Source: Plantago major (lineage: Eukaryota > Streptophyta > Magnoliopsida > Lamiales > Plantaginaceae). Taken from it: a stretch of DNA of 64,000 bases. The position numbers and the translations under genes were made by a program. Numbering within the stretch: the first letter of the stretch is position 1; every line of letters starts with the position of its first letter. Shown here piece by piece: positions 22,309-35,144 of the stretch. A model generated the notes under the pieces. That model searched no databases. It was given only the letters and a program-made list of their open reading frames with translations, and had not been told where the DNA came from. The stretch is taken from positions 18,564,667 through 18,628,666 of the forward strand of contig CM048842.1 of the NCBI GenBank assembly GCA_026545765.1. Direction: 5' to 3'.

Positions 22309-23924
22309 CTAATCATCAAGCACCATCGACTCAAGTTTTTTCTTATTCTTGAACTCGAGAACAGCCTCATCGAAGGTGCCTCTAACATGCTGGCAAATTA
22401 GCGTTAGGTTCTGACATGAATCCTTCAATACCTCGCGCGCAGGCTCACCTGCAGACAGAACATCACGCATTGTATTGATATGTACAGCAATCTAACGAAA
22501 GCTAAACTAAAACAAAATGGAGAACTCATGTCCACAATTTATCATTTACAAATTTACAACAGAAGCCTACATATAAGTGATAAACAGAGAATTAAGCACG
22601 AGCTGCATGCAAATGAGCACACAATATACATAATACTGAGCAAATTGTATGGCTATCATAAACTTTTAAGATAACAAGTCTGCTGCTCACACAATGGGCT
22701 ACAATTCGTATTTTCAAATCAATCACTTCAAAAGTCCTCTACTAAGTATGTCTAATGGCTATCGTGAATGCTTATACACAGGTACAACCGGACAATGAAG
22801 GATACAAGAAAAGTAGACCAAGGAGATATGTATCAGATTTAAGAATTGAGAATGGCTGCAACATCTGATTAAACTACACAACGACACTTGGAAACTTAAA
22901 CACATCTATACCAACTTGAAATTACCAAAGCTAAAATGTAGCACAAACTTTACCTATAGTCTGCTACAAAAAGAACAAGCTGCTACTCTTTTATTAATCT
23001 TAAAGAATCCTCTATCAAGCAAAGTATATGGCTATCATATATCTTTATACACAAACATACCAAGAAAACATCTCTCCTCTCCATCCCATTCATTTCTTTA
23101 CATTTTCTTTTTTAATCTATCTCACTCATTTCTGGATAGTTTTCCTTACTAATTTATTTTACTATGCATTCCAGCACTCAAACGTATAATTTAATTTACA
23201 TTTTACACACTCCTAAAAGACTGCAAAACGCAAAGGTAAAGAAATCATTGGGCCAGACGGAGTAAATGCAAAGCTGGTCAAAGAAGCGATTGTATAAAAA
23301 AAGGAGGATGACTGCAAATTCATACTATCAAACTATGCATTCAAATGCAACATAACCACATCTATAGTCTATACCAAGAAAAAACGTATGTACAAACATT
23401 ACCAGTAGTCTGCACTCTTATGTTAACTCGAGCATCTGAAGGGTGTGGAATGCTATAGCCGCAAAAATCCACTCTCGGGCTGCAAGACAAAATCACCAAT
23501 TAAAAACTCCACTACCTCCATATTTCAGTAGAAACAGAGAACTAGCCCCATAATCAATAAACCGAAATCATATTTCCAATACACGAAAACAAAACAGGTT
23601 AGAAACATAATCTATTTCGCTAAACCAAACCCCCAAGCTTCTCCCTGAAATCCAATGTTTTAAAATATCCTATGACCCACCCAACTGTACAATTTCCCCA
23701 AACAAGACACCCGCAGCTGCTCGAAAGTCGAAACCAACATCAGTGTTTCAATCTATCTACGGTCAATCAAACTTTCCAGTTAACAATCGATATACAAACA
23801 GCATCAATTAGGAGCTCACTTACTCTCGATTAAGAACCAATTTCAGCGAATTGGCCAGGGTATGATCTTCCTCCGTCAACGAAAACGTCGCTTGTGATGG
23901 ATCCTGCAACGACCCGTGCTCCAT
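22309..23924 (-). CDS. RPAC2: RNA polymerases I and III subunit AC19 (RPAC2), three coding exons
   Basis: Small shared subunit of Pol I and Pol III, counterpart of one bacterial alpha subunit and of Rpb11. It pairs with AC40 to start polymerase assembly in the nucleus. Exons: 23924-23824, 23479-23403 and 22448-22309, with GT-AG introns (GT at 23823-23822 and 23402-23401; AG at 23481-23480 and 22450-22449). Phases close exactly and give 105 residues, slightly short for the family (about 110-125). Family signatures are TEEDHTLANSLKLVLNRDP in exon 1, FCGYSIPHPSDARVNIRVQT in exon 2 and the C-terminal helix EVLKDSCQNL...VRGTFDEAV in exon 3. The start is fixed by the conserved MEHGS opening. It is immediately preceded by a CAG acceptor, which implies a leader intron. 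Confidence 0.95.
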
Positions 23925-24008
23925 TGTACCTGAAAACACAATAGTTACTTCCAAAAACAGCCATATACCAAGCAAGATAACAACTTTCACCATTCAATTA
24001 ACATAAAC

Positions 24009-24628
24009 TAGTGGTGCTCATTCGGATCAATCCGATCCGATTGATCCGAAATTTCGGACCACCTCCAGGTCAATTCGAAATCCGATCCAATGTTGGATCG
24101 GATTCGGATTGATCCGAGTTCGGATCTCGGATTTGATCCGAAAAATCCGAAATTTTAAAAAACAAATAAAAAAGACTCATTTATCTTAAAATTTGAAATA
24201 ACAGTTGAACGGCGGCGATGATCAATTGGTATAAACATACCTCAAGCAGAATCCACACTTCGGAAACTACCTTCTCTGTTGGCTAACGGACGGTGATGGG
24301 ACAGCGGAGGGCCGGAGGCGATGGTGGAGGCGCGATGGAGAATCTGAGTTGGAGGCGCAATGGAGCTGGTCGCTGGTGGGCGGTGGCTGGAAGGGAAAAT
24401 TGAGATGGTGATTGGTGGCTGGAGAGAATGGAGATGGTGGCTGCAAATGAATTCGGGTCATGGTTGAAATTGGTAGTTTTGTTATTGTAGTATAACGTTT
24501 TTAGCCTAAGGGAAGTTTTTTTTTTTTTTTATTTATATTTCGGATCGAATCCGATTAATCTGAAAATTCCCTGATTTAATCCGATCCGATCCGCTCTTTT
24601 CGGATATTGGACTATATGTGCACCCCTA
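24009..24628. mobile_element. hAT-type non-autonomous element inside the RPAC2 leader intron
   Basis: A perfect 8-bp target duplication, ACATAAAC (24001-24008 and 24629-24636), flanks a 620-bp element. Its ends are TAGTGGTGCTCATTCGG and, read inward from the right, TAGGGGTGCACATATAG. Eight-bp duplications and T/CAGNGGTG ends are typical of hAT elements. Subterminal repeats of ggatcggattcgga type fill both ends. The middle (about 24210-24470) is GC-richer and unlike the ends, with a donor-like CTTGAG/GTATG on the minus strand at about 24240, so it may be captured gene sequence. There is no transposase. Confidence 0.9.
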
Positions 24629-24784
24629 ACATAAACCATAAACCTTAACGACTAGATGATTCATAATCGAAACCGGAAACCAAATTTGTACAATTCGAAA
24701 TTCTGCGTAGTGATGTGTTTGTTTGAAGTTGCTCAAAATTGAACTGTGAGGTATTGAAGAAGGAGGAATTTGAGAAAGCGATAC

Positions 24785-24860
24785 CTGGAATTGATTGTAA
24801 GTGGAAGAATTGGAACTCTCAGAGCGGCTGCATCTGAGCTGAATCAATGGTGGCGCTCAA
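24785..24860 (-). other. inferred 5' UTR exon of RPAC2
   Basis: On the minus strand a donor (CCAG then GTATCG, exon end 24785) faces the acceptor TTTTCAG just before the RPAC2 start codon (near 23930). This would give a leader intron of about 855 bp that contains the hAT-type element. Inferred from splice-site wording only. The transcription start is not visible. Confidence 0.5.
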
Positions 24861-25027
24861 ATACTGGAGACTAGGGATTATTAGGGATGATTACTTCAAG
24901 TCCCCAAATTGACATTAGTATCACATAACTTAAAAAATTTACATTCGAGTCTAAAATTGTCAAATATAAGTACTAAAATTGGACCGTCACAACTAAATGT
25001 ACCAAAACAAGTGTTAAAATTGGACGC

Positions 25028-26518
25028 TCAAATACTTGGTAGAAACCTATGATGACAATCAAACCAAAATTCCTTTCCGCTATCCTTCAGTCTAAATTCA
25101 TTAGTGTCCTCCAAACAATGTGGACAAGCATATTTCCCGGCGGTTTTCCTTCCAGATAGCATGGAATACGCAGGAAAATCACTCACGGTCCACAATAGTG
25201 CTGCTCTCAAAGTAAAGTTCTTCTTGGTCGACAAATCATATGTAGGGATACCATTCTCCCACAGCTCAATCAGCTCCTTGATTAGGGGTTGCAAGAAGAC
25301 ATCCAGCTTCAGTGCTGGATCTTGTGGCCTGGGCACCAACACAGTCAAGAACATGAATGGTTCCTTAATGTACTCACCGGGGGGCAAGTTGTACGGTGTC
25401 AGCATCACCGGCCAACAAGAGTACTTCCGTTCACTTCCAAACGGGTTAAAACCATCCGTACAGAGCCCCAATCGTACATTTCTAGACTCGGCTACAAACT
25501 CTGGATATGTCTTGTCAAACTCTTTCCATGCCGGTGAGTCTGATGGATGCTTCATTCTACCCTCTGCATATTCCGGGATTACTCTCTCCTTGTGCCACCG
25601 CATTTTATCAGCACAAGCACTTGAAGCGTACAACCTCTTTAAACGAGGTGCTAGAGGGAAGTACCACATTTTCTTATGTGGGAGATTTTTCTCCTGGCGT
25701 TTCTTTGCAGCCCCCTCTCGTAACACTTGTAGCGGTCCTTACCATAGAACTTGCACTCCAGTAGATCTACATCCTCCCCCAATAGATCATGCACATATCC
25801 GGACAACAGTCTATGGCTACCATAGGCAACCCCAACCCCCGCATCTTTTTCTTCGCTTGGTAAAAGTTGGTGGGAACTAGATTTTCTTCAGGGCAATACT
25901 CCGATAACAGTTGTAGGTAGTTATTGAAGCTCACTTTAGATTGGCCACCCTCGGCCTTACAACTCATTAGCCGAGACAACAAAGACAACTCGGTGTGCTT
26001 CTTACACCCCGGCCAAATCGGCTTCTTCGCTGATTCCAACAAGTCAAAGAACGCCTGATCCTCGGGATTCGGTGGCTCCTCCACATCACCCTCGGTTTCA
26101 GTGGTACTAGTGTCCATAAACTCTGGGCCAGCAGCATTAAACACCATTTCTCCGATCCGGTCATGAAAAGCATCAGATTTAGCCATACTTTGACCTCTAG
26201 AATTCTCATCTTGCTTCTTTCTTCGACGCTTCCTAGTATGCACATATGACGTGAATGTTGCTGTCTCACCATGATGATTCCATACCTCATACTGAGGCAC
26301 AAACCCATTACGTTTCAAGTGCTCGACTACCGTTGTAGGACGAAAATATTGCTTGTTCCTACATTTGTGCAATTTGCAAGGGCACTTTATCATCCCCTGC
26401 TTATACAAGCAGTCTGTGTCTGAGTAAATGCGATGAAGGCTTCAACCCCTTCCACAAAACTAGACTGAACTCTGCCATTTACAGTACGACAGTACATCCA
26501 TGAACGATCGGAATTCAT
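25028..26518 (-). pseudogene. truncated CACTA transposase (TNP2-like)
   Basis: Minus-strand remains of an En/Spm-type transposase. The start codon at 26518 opens the N-terminal Transpos_assoc-type domain (MNSDRSWMYCR, then CPCKLHKCRNKQY, GFVPQYEVWNHHGE), and a frameshift lies near 26405. The frame 26408-25767 continues to the DMCMIY region. A second frame change near 25750 leads into 25726-25028, which carries the Transposase_21 core (RMKHPSDSPAWKEFD, NVRLGLCTDGFNPFG, YNLPPGEY, TLRAALLWTVSDFPAYSMLS, CPHCLEDT). The gene stops abruptly at about 25045 in unrelated DNA, so the C-terminal half is missing. It is not functional. Confidence 0.9.
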
Positions 26519-27246
26519 TGGATGATTAACCTGACACGTCTGAATTTATTAGATTTATAACTATACGCATTACGTATTGAATTTCATTACAATTCCAATT
26601 CATAGTCTATAATTACATTGTTGAATATAATACGTTAAGATTTTTCTTAAGAATTACATGCATTTTATGTTTAAATTTACAGTTAACTATTGAAGTTATG
26701 AATTTATTAGATTAAAATAGTAGTAATTCTTTTTAAGTTAATACGAGCCAATTATACTACAACCAACAAAATCACTAAATGGTCTCCAAACACTCAACCA
26801 AATCTCACTAATCCTACTACATATCCGAAAATATCAAATTAAATACCATACATACTTACAAACATCCTAACATGATACTAACAATTCAAATTGACCTAAA
26901 TCTATCAGTTGAACAACCTCAAACTTAACCCACTACTTAATATAAACTAAACTAGCTAGTAGAAACTTCTAAAAACATACAATTGCTCGAAATTAGCAAA
27001 AATTCCAAATTTAATAAAGTAAGGGTTTTAATTTAGACTAATACCTTCAATTACGGGAAAAATAATCGAAGAAAGATGAAATTGAATGGCCACCCGAGTT
27101 CCTTGTTCCACGAGCTTTGAAAGAGTCCAAGATTGGCCGGAATGGTGGAGTTTTGATCGGATTTTGAAAAGGGGCGAAAATGGCGAATTTGAGAAGGAAG
27201 GGAGAAACAGAACAGAAATGAGGAAGAAGAGGGCTGCTGCCTGTTT
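26519..27246. other. interior of truncated CACTA element, non-coding
   Basis: AT-rich sequence between the transposase start and the subterminal repeats. It probably includes the leader region of the element. Positions 27060-27240 are GC-richer, and no frame is supportable. Confidence 0.5.
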
Positions 27247-27500
27247 TTAGTTACAGTTAACGACGGATAGCCTATCCGTCGCTATCTAACGACGGATTGG
27301 GCTATCCGTCGTTAACTGTAATATTTTAATTTCTTTTTTTAATTACTTTTTAACGACGGATAGGGCTATCCGTCGTTAACTGTAATATTTTAATTTCTTT
27401 TTTTAATTACTTTTTAACGACGGATAGGCTATCCGTCGTTAATTTACAATTTTTTTTATTTTAATTCAATGGTCAACATAAATTACGACGGATAGTCTAA
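27247..27500. repeat. CACTA subterminal repeat block, 5' end of the truncated element
   Basis: Repeats of taacgacggatag and ctatccgtcgttaa alternate over about 250 bp upstream of the transposase remnant. The block nearly matches 10881-11034 in the 517-bp CACTA element, including the spacer taatattttaatttcttttt. It ends at about 27497, roughly 130 bp before the CACTA terminus should appear, so the outer TIR has been lost. With the missing transposase end, both termini are gone. Confidence 0.85.
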
Positions 27501-29547
27501 TCCAATGGAGCACCCTAATTCGATTTTGGAACCTGTAGAAGAATATATGAACATTGCTCAGAGAATATTTTTTAGAGAATAACAATATCATACTGTAAAA
27601 ATTGAAAATGTACCTCTGCTATACATGATCACGTTGCAACTTTGAAATAAAGTCTGTGGAACATGAATGTTTATCTTTTGGTTAAAGTCGGGTTTTAATC
27701 GATTTATCATTCTCATTCTGTTTGTCATGTGATTTTCGTCGTGCTGAACAATACTTGTTTTTAATCCACCAACTATTCATAGTTTAATTAAATTTTATTT
27801 TTATATTCCTACTTTTTTCATTTATTATAATAATCTTAAACCAATCAAATAATCTTAAAAACTCTTACACACATCACCTCCCTCTTACACAGGCTATATA
27901 ACAACCCTATAAAACCTATAAAACTTTAATTTCATTCTAAAAATAAATTTTTAAAACTCAATTACAATTCAATTACTATTTAACGGTTAAAACGTTAAAA
28001 TTCAATTAGAACCCTATCCATTTTAATTACTTTCCAAACATTCATTTAGTTTTAGATTTCTATTTGGCCACCTCCACCTGCTCGCCTTTGAGATGGTGGA
28101 GTAATACCTGTAGGAAATGAGGGTATATTGATGCGCTCAAAATTAATAATTGTAAAATAACACAAGTAGTAATGCAGTTGTCGTAGTACAACAATGCTTA
28201 AACCAAAGGGTCGTTATTTCGAGGAATTGATTAAGCTAGTTCTAAGGTGTAGGCTCAAGGTGTGAGTTGTAAACAGATAGTGTGGGTAAGGTTAATACTT
28301 CAAAACCCTACAACAAATTACAATTACAAGACAAGGTAATACCTAGATCATGCTACTCATTAAATAGTTTAGTCTAGTTTCGAACAAGAACATCCTAGCG
28401 TTCTTCGGTAGAATTAATCCCCGTGGATGCCAAGGTAGAAGAAGGCCAATCATGATGTACTGGATTCAACATCTTATACATGATGAACATAGTCGAAGTA
28501 CTTGACGAACAAATTCGCAGAATAGCTTTAAGGTTTCAAAGCTGTTGTCTGGAAAGCTATTGCGACAAGTAATTATTGTTTTGCTTGTTTTACGTTATAT
28601 AGTCATTGAATCAAGTTTAATATGCAATAAAAATTTTAAATTCCCCTACGTTAATTCCATTGCATATTTTCCAACAATATCTACCGTCCACAGTGTAGAT
28701 TCGTGTGTTGGCTAACTTCGACGGTACCTTTTGTAGATATCAGAAGATATGTAGAGAGCAGGATTCGAACTTCAATGTCATCCAATTCACCTACGTATAC
28801 GAAATGGAATAAATTTAAATTACTCCACTACTACTTCCCTACTTTTTCGGAATTCAATTTGCTGTCATTAAGTTTCTTTAGTTATCACCACGTTATCCGA
28901 ATCGTAATATTTACGTGCTAGTTAGAATCAAACCTTATACTCTTTGATTAGGAACGTGAATAAAAATCAGGTTGGAAATGAGTTGTAGTCAACTGTTTTG
29001 ATACGCATATAACTGATCTTTCCTTATTTTATTATCCTGTGCTTGTTAGAAGATCGTGACAGCGTTGACAGCATCGATTTTATTAGTTAATAAACATGTA
29101 TGTATATGATGATCTAGAATGCATCTCCCTGAATCTGCGGAGTCGAGAAATATAGTATACATGTGGTTTCCCATGTGTATCATTTCTTATTTCAGTTGGA
29201 GTGCTGTCAAATAGATTATTATGCAGTGTGAATGACCAACATTTGGCATATATCTCACAAAGTTGAGAATGTATATTCCTTCTGGACGTTTATAAGCATA
29301 TCGTGTTTCGTTACTAATTCTGGGATTCTTTCAGTTCATTTATGTACATATATATTCTCCTTACTTCATATCTTGTTAGTTGTTACAGCCTCTCTGCATT
29401 TACATTCTCCTTTCGATTCCACTATTTCATTTTATTGTTATTTGACTTATTATAAAGGTATTGTATTCCAGCCTTCGCTACGTCTTCATCATTCTATTGC
29501 TAATACCTAGAATCAGGTCATTTGATTCATTGCTTCTTATTTTTGCA
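27501..29547. other. upstream region of ABCB, with repeat family B copy 2
   Basis: Positions about 27757-28042 are a second copy of the dispersed repeat at 6463-6755. The rest is AT-rich with no protein-level signal. A pyrimidine tract followed by TTTTTGCAG at about 29540-29548 looks like a splice acceptor, so the ABCB transcript may have an upstream leader exon in this interval and a short leader part at 29549-29647. Confidence 0.45.
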
Positions 29548-29647
29548 GCTTGGGAATATCATTATCTGGATATTTTTCAAGGTTCCTGGATAGACGTACC
29601 ATTGCTGTATCACTTGGGAATTTAACGAGGGGCGACAAGCTTATAAC

Positions 29648-32600
29648 ATGGGTGACACAAGCCTTGAAGAAGAAGCCATGACGAGTTCTGGCGTAAAAGA
29701 ACAAAAAGAGAAGAGTCTTGGAAAAACGGTTCCACTATATATGTTATTTTCATTTGCTGATTCATGGGACAAAATTTTGATGACGTTCGGTATACTTGGT
29801 TCCATTGGAAATGGGTTGACTCAGCCTCTATTGGCATTCATCTTTGGGGATCTACTCGAAGCTTTTGGAAATGCCCAAGGAGATAACATTGTTTCTTTGG
29901 TTTCCAAGGTACATGTAGTTAACATTTAGTTTCCAAAAACAACAATAAATCCTGACCGTGTACAAGTTTAAGACTTTCTACCTTCCACGCACAGGCTTGA
30001 TACAACGATATCTTGAGGCTTGAGCTCAGTGCATTGTGTATTGACCTTCTAATTGCACACTGGATATTGATGCCTAAACAGCTGCTTATATTTGTCTGCT
30101 GATGTAGGTATCACTAAAATTTGTGTACCTAGCTTTCGGGTGTGGAATAGCAGCATTTCTTCGTAAGTAGTGCAATAAGCATATACTTTAATTATTCAGA
30201 AAATATTGATTTAGAATCTATATATTTGATAGAGTTGATACGATCAATTCCCTTATATAAGAAAACTCTGTTCCAGAGGTATCGTGTTGGATTGTTACTG
30301 GTGAGAGACAGGCTGCAAGAATCAGGGCGCTGTATCTTAAAACTATATTGCAACAAGAGATTGCATACTTTGATAAAGAAGTCACTACTGGAGAAGTCAT
30401 AGGAAGGATGTCTGGTGACACTATTCTAATTCAAGATGCCATGGGAGAGAAGGTGGTTTTTGTCTTTGACCCACCCAATATTTGGATTTTTTTGTTGTCA
30501 TGTAATTTCTCATTTAAGTATGGTATGCAGGTGGGGAAGTTTGTACAGGTGGTTGCATCGTTTTTTGGAGGATTCGTAATTGCCTTTGTAAAAGGATGGC
30601 TTCTTACTCTTGTCCTGTTGACATCGATTCCTTTTTTAGTTATATCAGGAGGGATAATGTTCCTCCTGAGATCAAAGACAGTTTCAAGTGCACAAATTGC
30701 TTATTCAAATGCTGACATTGTGGTACAACAGACAATTGGCTCCATCAGAACTGTGCGTTATATCTCCAACAACTTCCGATATACAAACTTTGACTAGTAG
30801 TTTACATTTGAGTGCATTATTTATCCAGCTTCTTATACATTAATCATAAACATTTTTCAGGTTGCATCATTTTCTGGGGAGAAGCAAGCTGTGGCCAAGT
30901 ACAAGAAATTTCTTGCTGACACTTATAAATCAGGCATAAAGGAGGGGTTGTACACTGGACTAGGAGTTGGATCCCTCATGTTATGCATGTTCTGCTGCTA
31001 TGCTCTGGCTGTTTGGTTTGGTTCAAAAATGATCTTGCACAAGGGTTATACAGGAGGAGAAGTATTTACTGTGCTCCTTGCAGTATTAACTGGTTCCAGG
31101 TGAGTTTTGCTCTATTTTGCTTGCGCTGAAAAATGCAACACTGTTATGCTTTATTAAAATGTTGCATGATCCATATCAGCTCTCTCAGCCAAGCATCTCC
31201 CTGTATAGCTGCATTTAACACTGGCCAGGCAGCAGCTTTCAAGATGTTTGAGACTATAAACCGGACACCAAAGATTGATGCATATGATACCAGTGGGAAA
31301 ACATTAAATGACATCCATGGAGACATTGAGTTGAAAGATGTATGTTTTAGCTATCCGGCAAGGCCAACCGAGCAAATCTTCAATGAATTTTGTCTCTATA
31401 TTCCAAATGGAACGACTACAGCTTTGGTTGGACAGAGTGGAAGTGGGAAGTCTACTGTGATTAGTTTGATCGAGAGATTCTATGATCCACAGGCTGGGGA
31501 AGTTTTAATTGATGGAACTGATCTGAGAGAATTCCAACTCAAGTGGATTAGGTCGAAAATAGGCCTAGTCAGTCAAGAACCCGTTCTATTCACTGCCAGC
31601 ATCAAGGAGAATATTGCATATGGCAAAAATAGTGCTAGTCTTGATGAGATAAGAGCAGCAGCAGAGCTAGCAAATGCTAGTCATTTCATTGACAAGTTAC
31701 CTGAGGTTTGATTTCATTTGAGATGTCTATTTCCTGAATGGTTATGTTCAAGGAATCAACTTCTGTATACAAATTTAAGCTATACATTTATGCAGGGATT
31801 AGATACAATGGTTGGCGAAAATGGAATTTCTCTTTCTGGTGGTCAGAAACAAAGAGTTGCTATAGCCAGGGCAATCATAAAAGACCCAAGAATTCTACTT
31901 CTAGACGAGGCAACAAGTGCACTAGACGCAGATTCAGAAAGAACTGTTCAACAAGCTTTGAATAAAGTCATGATAAACAGAACAACAGTCGTAGTTGCAC
32001 ATCGTCTGAGCACCATTAGACATGCTAATATGATTGCTGTTGTCCACAGAGGAAAAATAATTGAAAAAGGTATGTTCCTATACAAATCTGATTTTTGACT
32101 TCTTAAAAACACCATAAATCGTTGTTTGTTTGTGGTAGAAAAAACAAAAGCATCGAGTTATTTTTTAAGGCTGGCTATCAGATACTCTGATTCATGATGA
32201 TCTGATTTCCTTTGCTTTTTTCAAATAAAAAAAAAGACATAAATGGGATATGTAACTTGTATAACTATGTTTGTGCGACATTGTAATGTATTTACCTCTT
32301 AGGTACACACTCCGAACTACTCCAGGATCCTCAAGGGATGTATTCTAATCTCATACACTCCCAAGAAATAAATGAAAATGGGGAGGAGTGTGTTGACACA
32401 CAAAACATGACAGCTGCTACAGTGAAGTCCCCATATGAGTTGAGTCGACGAATATCATCGCTGCGTTCTCTGAGTTCAGGGTCACAAGGATTCAGAGGTA
32501 GCGGCCACCGGTCAATCTCAATGTCCAATACTGGATTAGCAAATGATAATATTACTTCTACTGAAACATCAACAAAAATAGGAGTTCCAATCAGTCGCCT

Positions 32601-33351
32601 TGCACATCTTAACAAGCCAGAGTTCCCAGTGATAATTTTTGGAGTACTTTTTGCCTTTATCACCGGGGCAGTCTTGCCAACTTTTGGCTTACTTCTTTCT
32701 AGTGTCATTGAAGCTTTTTATGAGCCACCACATAAAATGAAAAGGGATTCAGAATTTTGGGCTTTAATGTTTGTCGTTCTGGGAGTAGTAGCGTTACTTG
32801 CATATCCGTCAAGGGCGTGTCTGTTTGGTCTCGCTGGGAATAAATTGATACAAAGAGTTAGGCTAATGTGCTTTGAGAAACTTGTGAACATGGAGGTTGG
32901 TTGGTTTGATAAGCCCGAGAATGCAACTGGAGTGCTTGGCTCCAGGCTCTCTACAGATGCAGCCATGATTCGTGCTTTAGTTGGGGACACTTTGGCGCAG
33001 CTTGTTCAGGAAGCATCCTCAGCAGTAGTTGGATTGGTCATAGCTTTCTACGCGAGTTGGCAATTGGCGCTTATTGTCCTTGTGATGATCCCTTTGGTAG
33101 GTTTTAATGGATATGTTCAAGCCAAGTCGCTGAAAGGATTCAGTGGAGATGCCAAAGTATGTATCCGTATACTCTATAGTTTCAACTGGATGAAGATTTT
33201 ACTTCTAAATTCCTTTTTTTTTTTTTTTTAATTATTAAAACTAAATAAAAAGAAAAGAGTGAAAGACATGAAAACAGATATAACAGTAACAAAGCCTATA
33301 AATTTCAAGCACCGGAGTATGAAGCTACAAGATAAAAATCATTCTTGTTGC

Positions 33352-33441
<90 letters not shown>

Positions 33442-34932
33442 TATTTTCCTTGTATTACATTGAAAAATTGATACAGGCAATGTATGGGGATGCAAGCCAA
33501 ATTGCTAATGATGCTGTTGGGAATATTAGAACAGTAGCTTCATTTTGCACACAAGAGAAGATATTGGAGACATATGAGAGGAAATGTAAAGATCCAGTTG
33601 CAAATGGAGCCAGGCAAGGGCTGATTTTTGGGATGGGATTTGGTTTTTCTACTTGCTTGTTGTATTTGGTGTATGCTGCCACTTTTTATGCTGGAGCACG
33701 GCTAGTTCAGAATGGATCAATTACGATGACAGATGTCTTCCGTGTATGTACATGTAAACTGTCCACATACAATTTGTTTTATTTGTTTTTTCATTGGCCT
33801 AATGCAACTGAATTTATCAGGTGTTCTATTCTCTAACCATGGTGGCAATAGCAATATCAGCCTCCAGTTCAGCAGCTCCGGACACGAACAAAGCCAACAG
33901 TGCAGCTACATCTGTATTTGCTATTTTGGACGGGAAATCAAAGATTGATCCAAGTGATGAGTCTGGCATGACTGTAGAAAATGTTAATGGAGAAATTAAA
34001 CTGAGTCATATCAGCTTCAAGTATCCAACTAGACCAGGCGTTCAGATTTTGCAAAATCTCGGCTTAACAATTCACAGTGCCAAGGTGACAACCTTATACC
34101 TCATGCAACCATTAACTGAAATGAAGGGTTGTGTATTTGTTGTTTATTCCAAACTTATGCTTTGACTTATTGGTCCTTTGCTGTTGGCTTGTAAATTGCT
34201 CAGGTGACGGCTCTAGTTGGGGAAAGTGGAAGCGGGAAATCAACAGTGATTTCATTACTTCAAAGATTTTATGACCCCAATTCGGGTCAGATTACACTTG
34301 ATGGAATTGAGATACAAAAGTTTCAGGTTAAATGGCTTAGGCAGCAGATGGGGCTTGTTAGCCAAGAGCCAGTCTTATTCAACCAGACTGTACGAGCCAA
34401 CATTGCAGGCGGAAAAGAAGGAAATGCAACAGAAGAAGAAATCATAGCTGCAGCTAAGTTGGCAAATGCTCATGAATTTATATGTGGATTGGAACAGGTT
34501 AATATCTGTGTATAAATATCTCCTCATATTTTGCATTTTTCACAACATAATCTTTGATAACTGTTGTAATCTTATCAGGGGTATGATACAGTTGTCGGAG
34601 AACGTGGGATTCAGCTATCGGGTGGGCAAAAGCAACGAGTGGCAATTGCACGTGCCATTGTGAAAAGCCCAAAGATATTACTGTTAGATGAGGCTACGAG
34701 CGCGCTGGATTCTGAATCTGAGAAAATAGTTCAAGAGGCACTTGATCGAGTGATGTTGAATAAAACGACAGTTGTAGTGGCACATCGGTTATCGACTATA
34801 AAAGGAGCAGATAGCATAGCTGTTTTTAAAAATGGGAGTGTTGCGGAGAAAGGGGATCACAACACGTTGATAAAAATCAAGGATGGTTTGTACTCTTCGC
34901 TTGTCAAACTTCACATGACTGCCCTGCCTTGA
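29648..34932 (+). CDS. ABCB: full-length ABCB (MDR/P-glycoprotein type) transporter, 12 exons
   Basis: ATP-driven plasma-membrane exporter of the plant ABCB group, nearest in wording to the ABCB4/11/21 branch, some of whose members move auxin or alkaloids. The substrate here is unknown. Exons: 29648-29908, 30108-30162, 30277-30452, 30531-30752, 30861-31099, 31180-31705, 31796-32069, 32303-33156, 33477-33743, 33821-34084, 34204-34497, 34579-34932. All introns are GT-AG and all phases close, giving 1,261 residues, a normal length. Layout: TMD1 about 40-340, NBD1 with Walker [10 protein letters not shown] (401-409), signature LSGGQKQR (506-513) and Walker B ILLLDE (526-531). A linker follows, then TMD2 about 690-970 and NBD2 with GESGSGKST (1052-1060), LSGGQKQR (1157-1164) and ILLLDE (1177-1182). 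No catalytic residue is lost. Confidence 0.95.
33352..33442. repeat. (AAT)n microsatellite in ABCB intron 8
   Basis: About 30 uninterrupted AAT triplets lie within the intron between exons 8 and 9, about 35 bp upstream of the acceptor. The poly-asparagine and poly-isoleucine frames read through it are artefacts. Such long perfect arrays are usually length-polymorphic. Confidence 0.95.
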
Positions 34933-35144
34933 CATGATCAGTCCTTATTTTTATTGTAACTTGGAAGTTTATTAATAATATTTTGAACAAGTTTTTTTTT
35001 TTACACTAAAAACTTTTGGGCTAATTTGAGTTTACACTATAATTTTTTTTTTTTTGGAACTCGAAATATATTAATAAACTCCAAAAAAACAAATACAAAG
35101 CAAAAGGCGATCAGGGGGCGATCCAGCCTACAAAATCAAAGTCA

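Noticed and set aside
24267-24461. Proline/serine-rich minus-strand frame inside the hAT-type element
   Set aside because: Short, low-complexity, and lies in the GC-rich core. It was kept only as possible captured sequence, not as a gene.
25104-25880. 258-residue plus-strand frame
   Set aside because: Exactly opposite the CACTA transposase, whose conserved motifs are on the minus strand. It is a shadow.
33259-33471. Poly-isoleucine and poly-asparagine frames
   Set aside because: They are readings of the AAT microsatellite in ABCB intron 8. The ABCB exon 9 begins at 33477 by splice phase.
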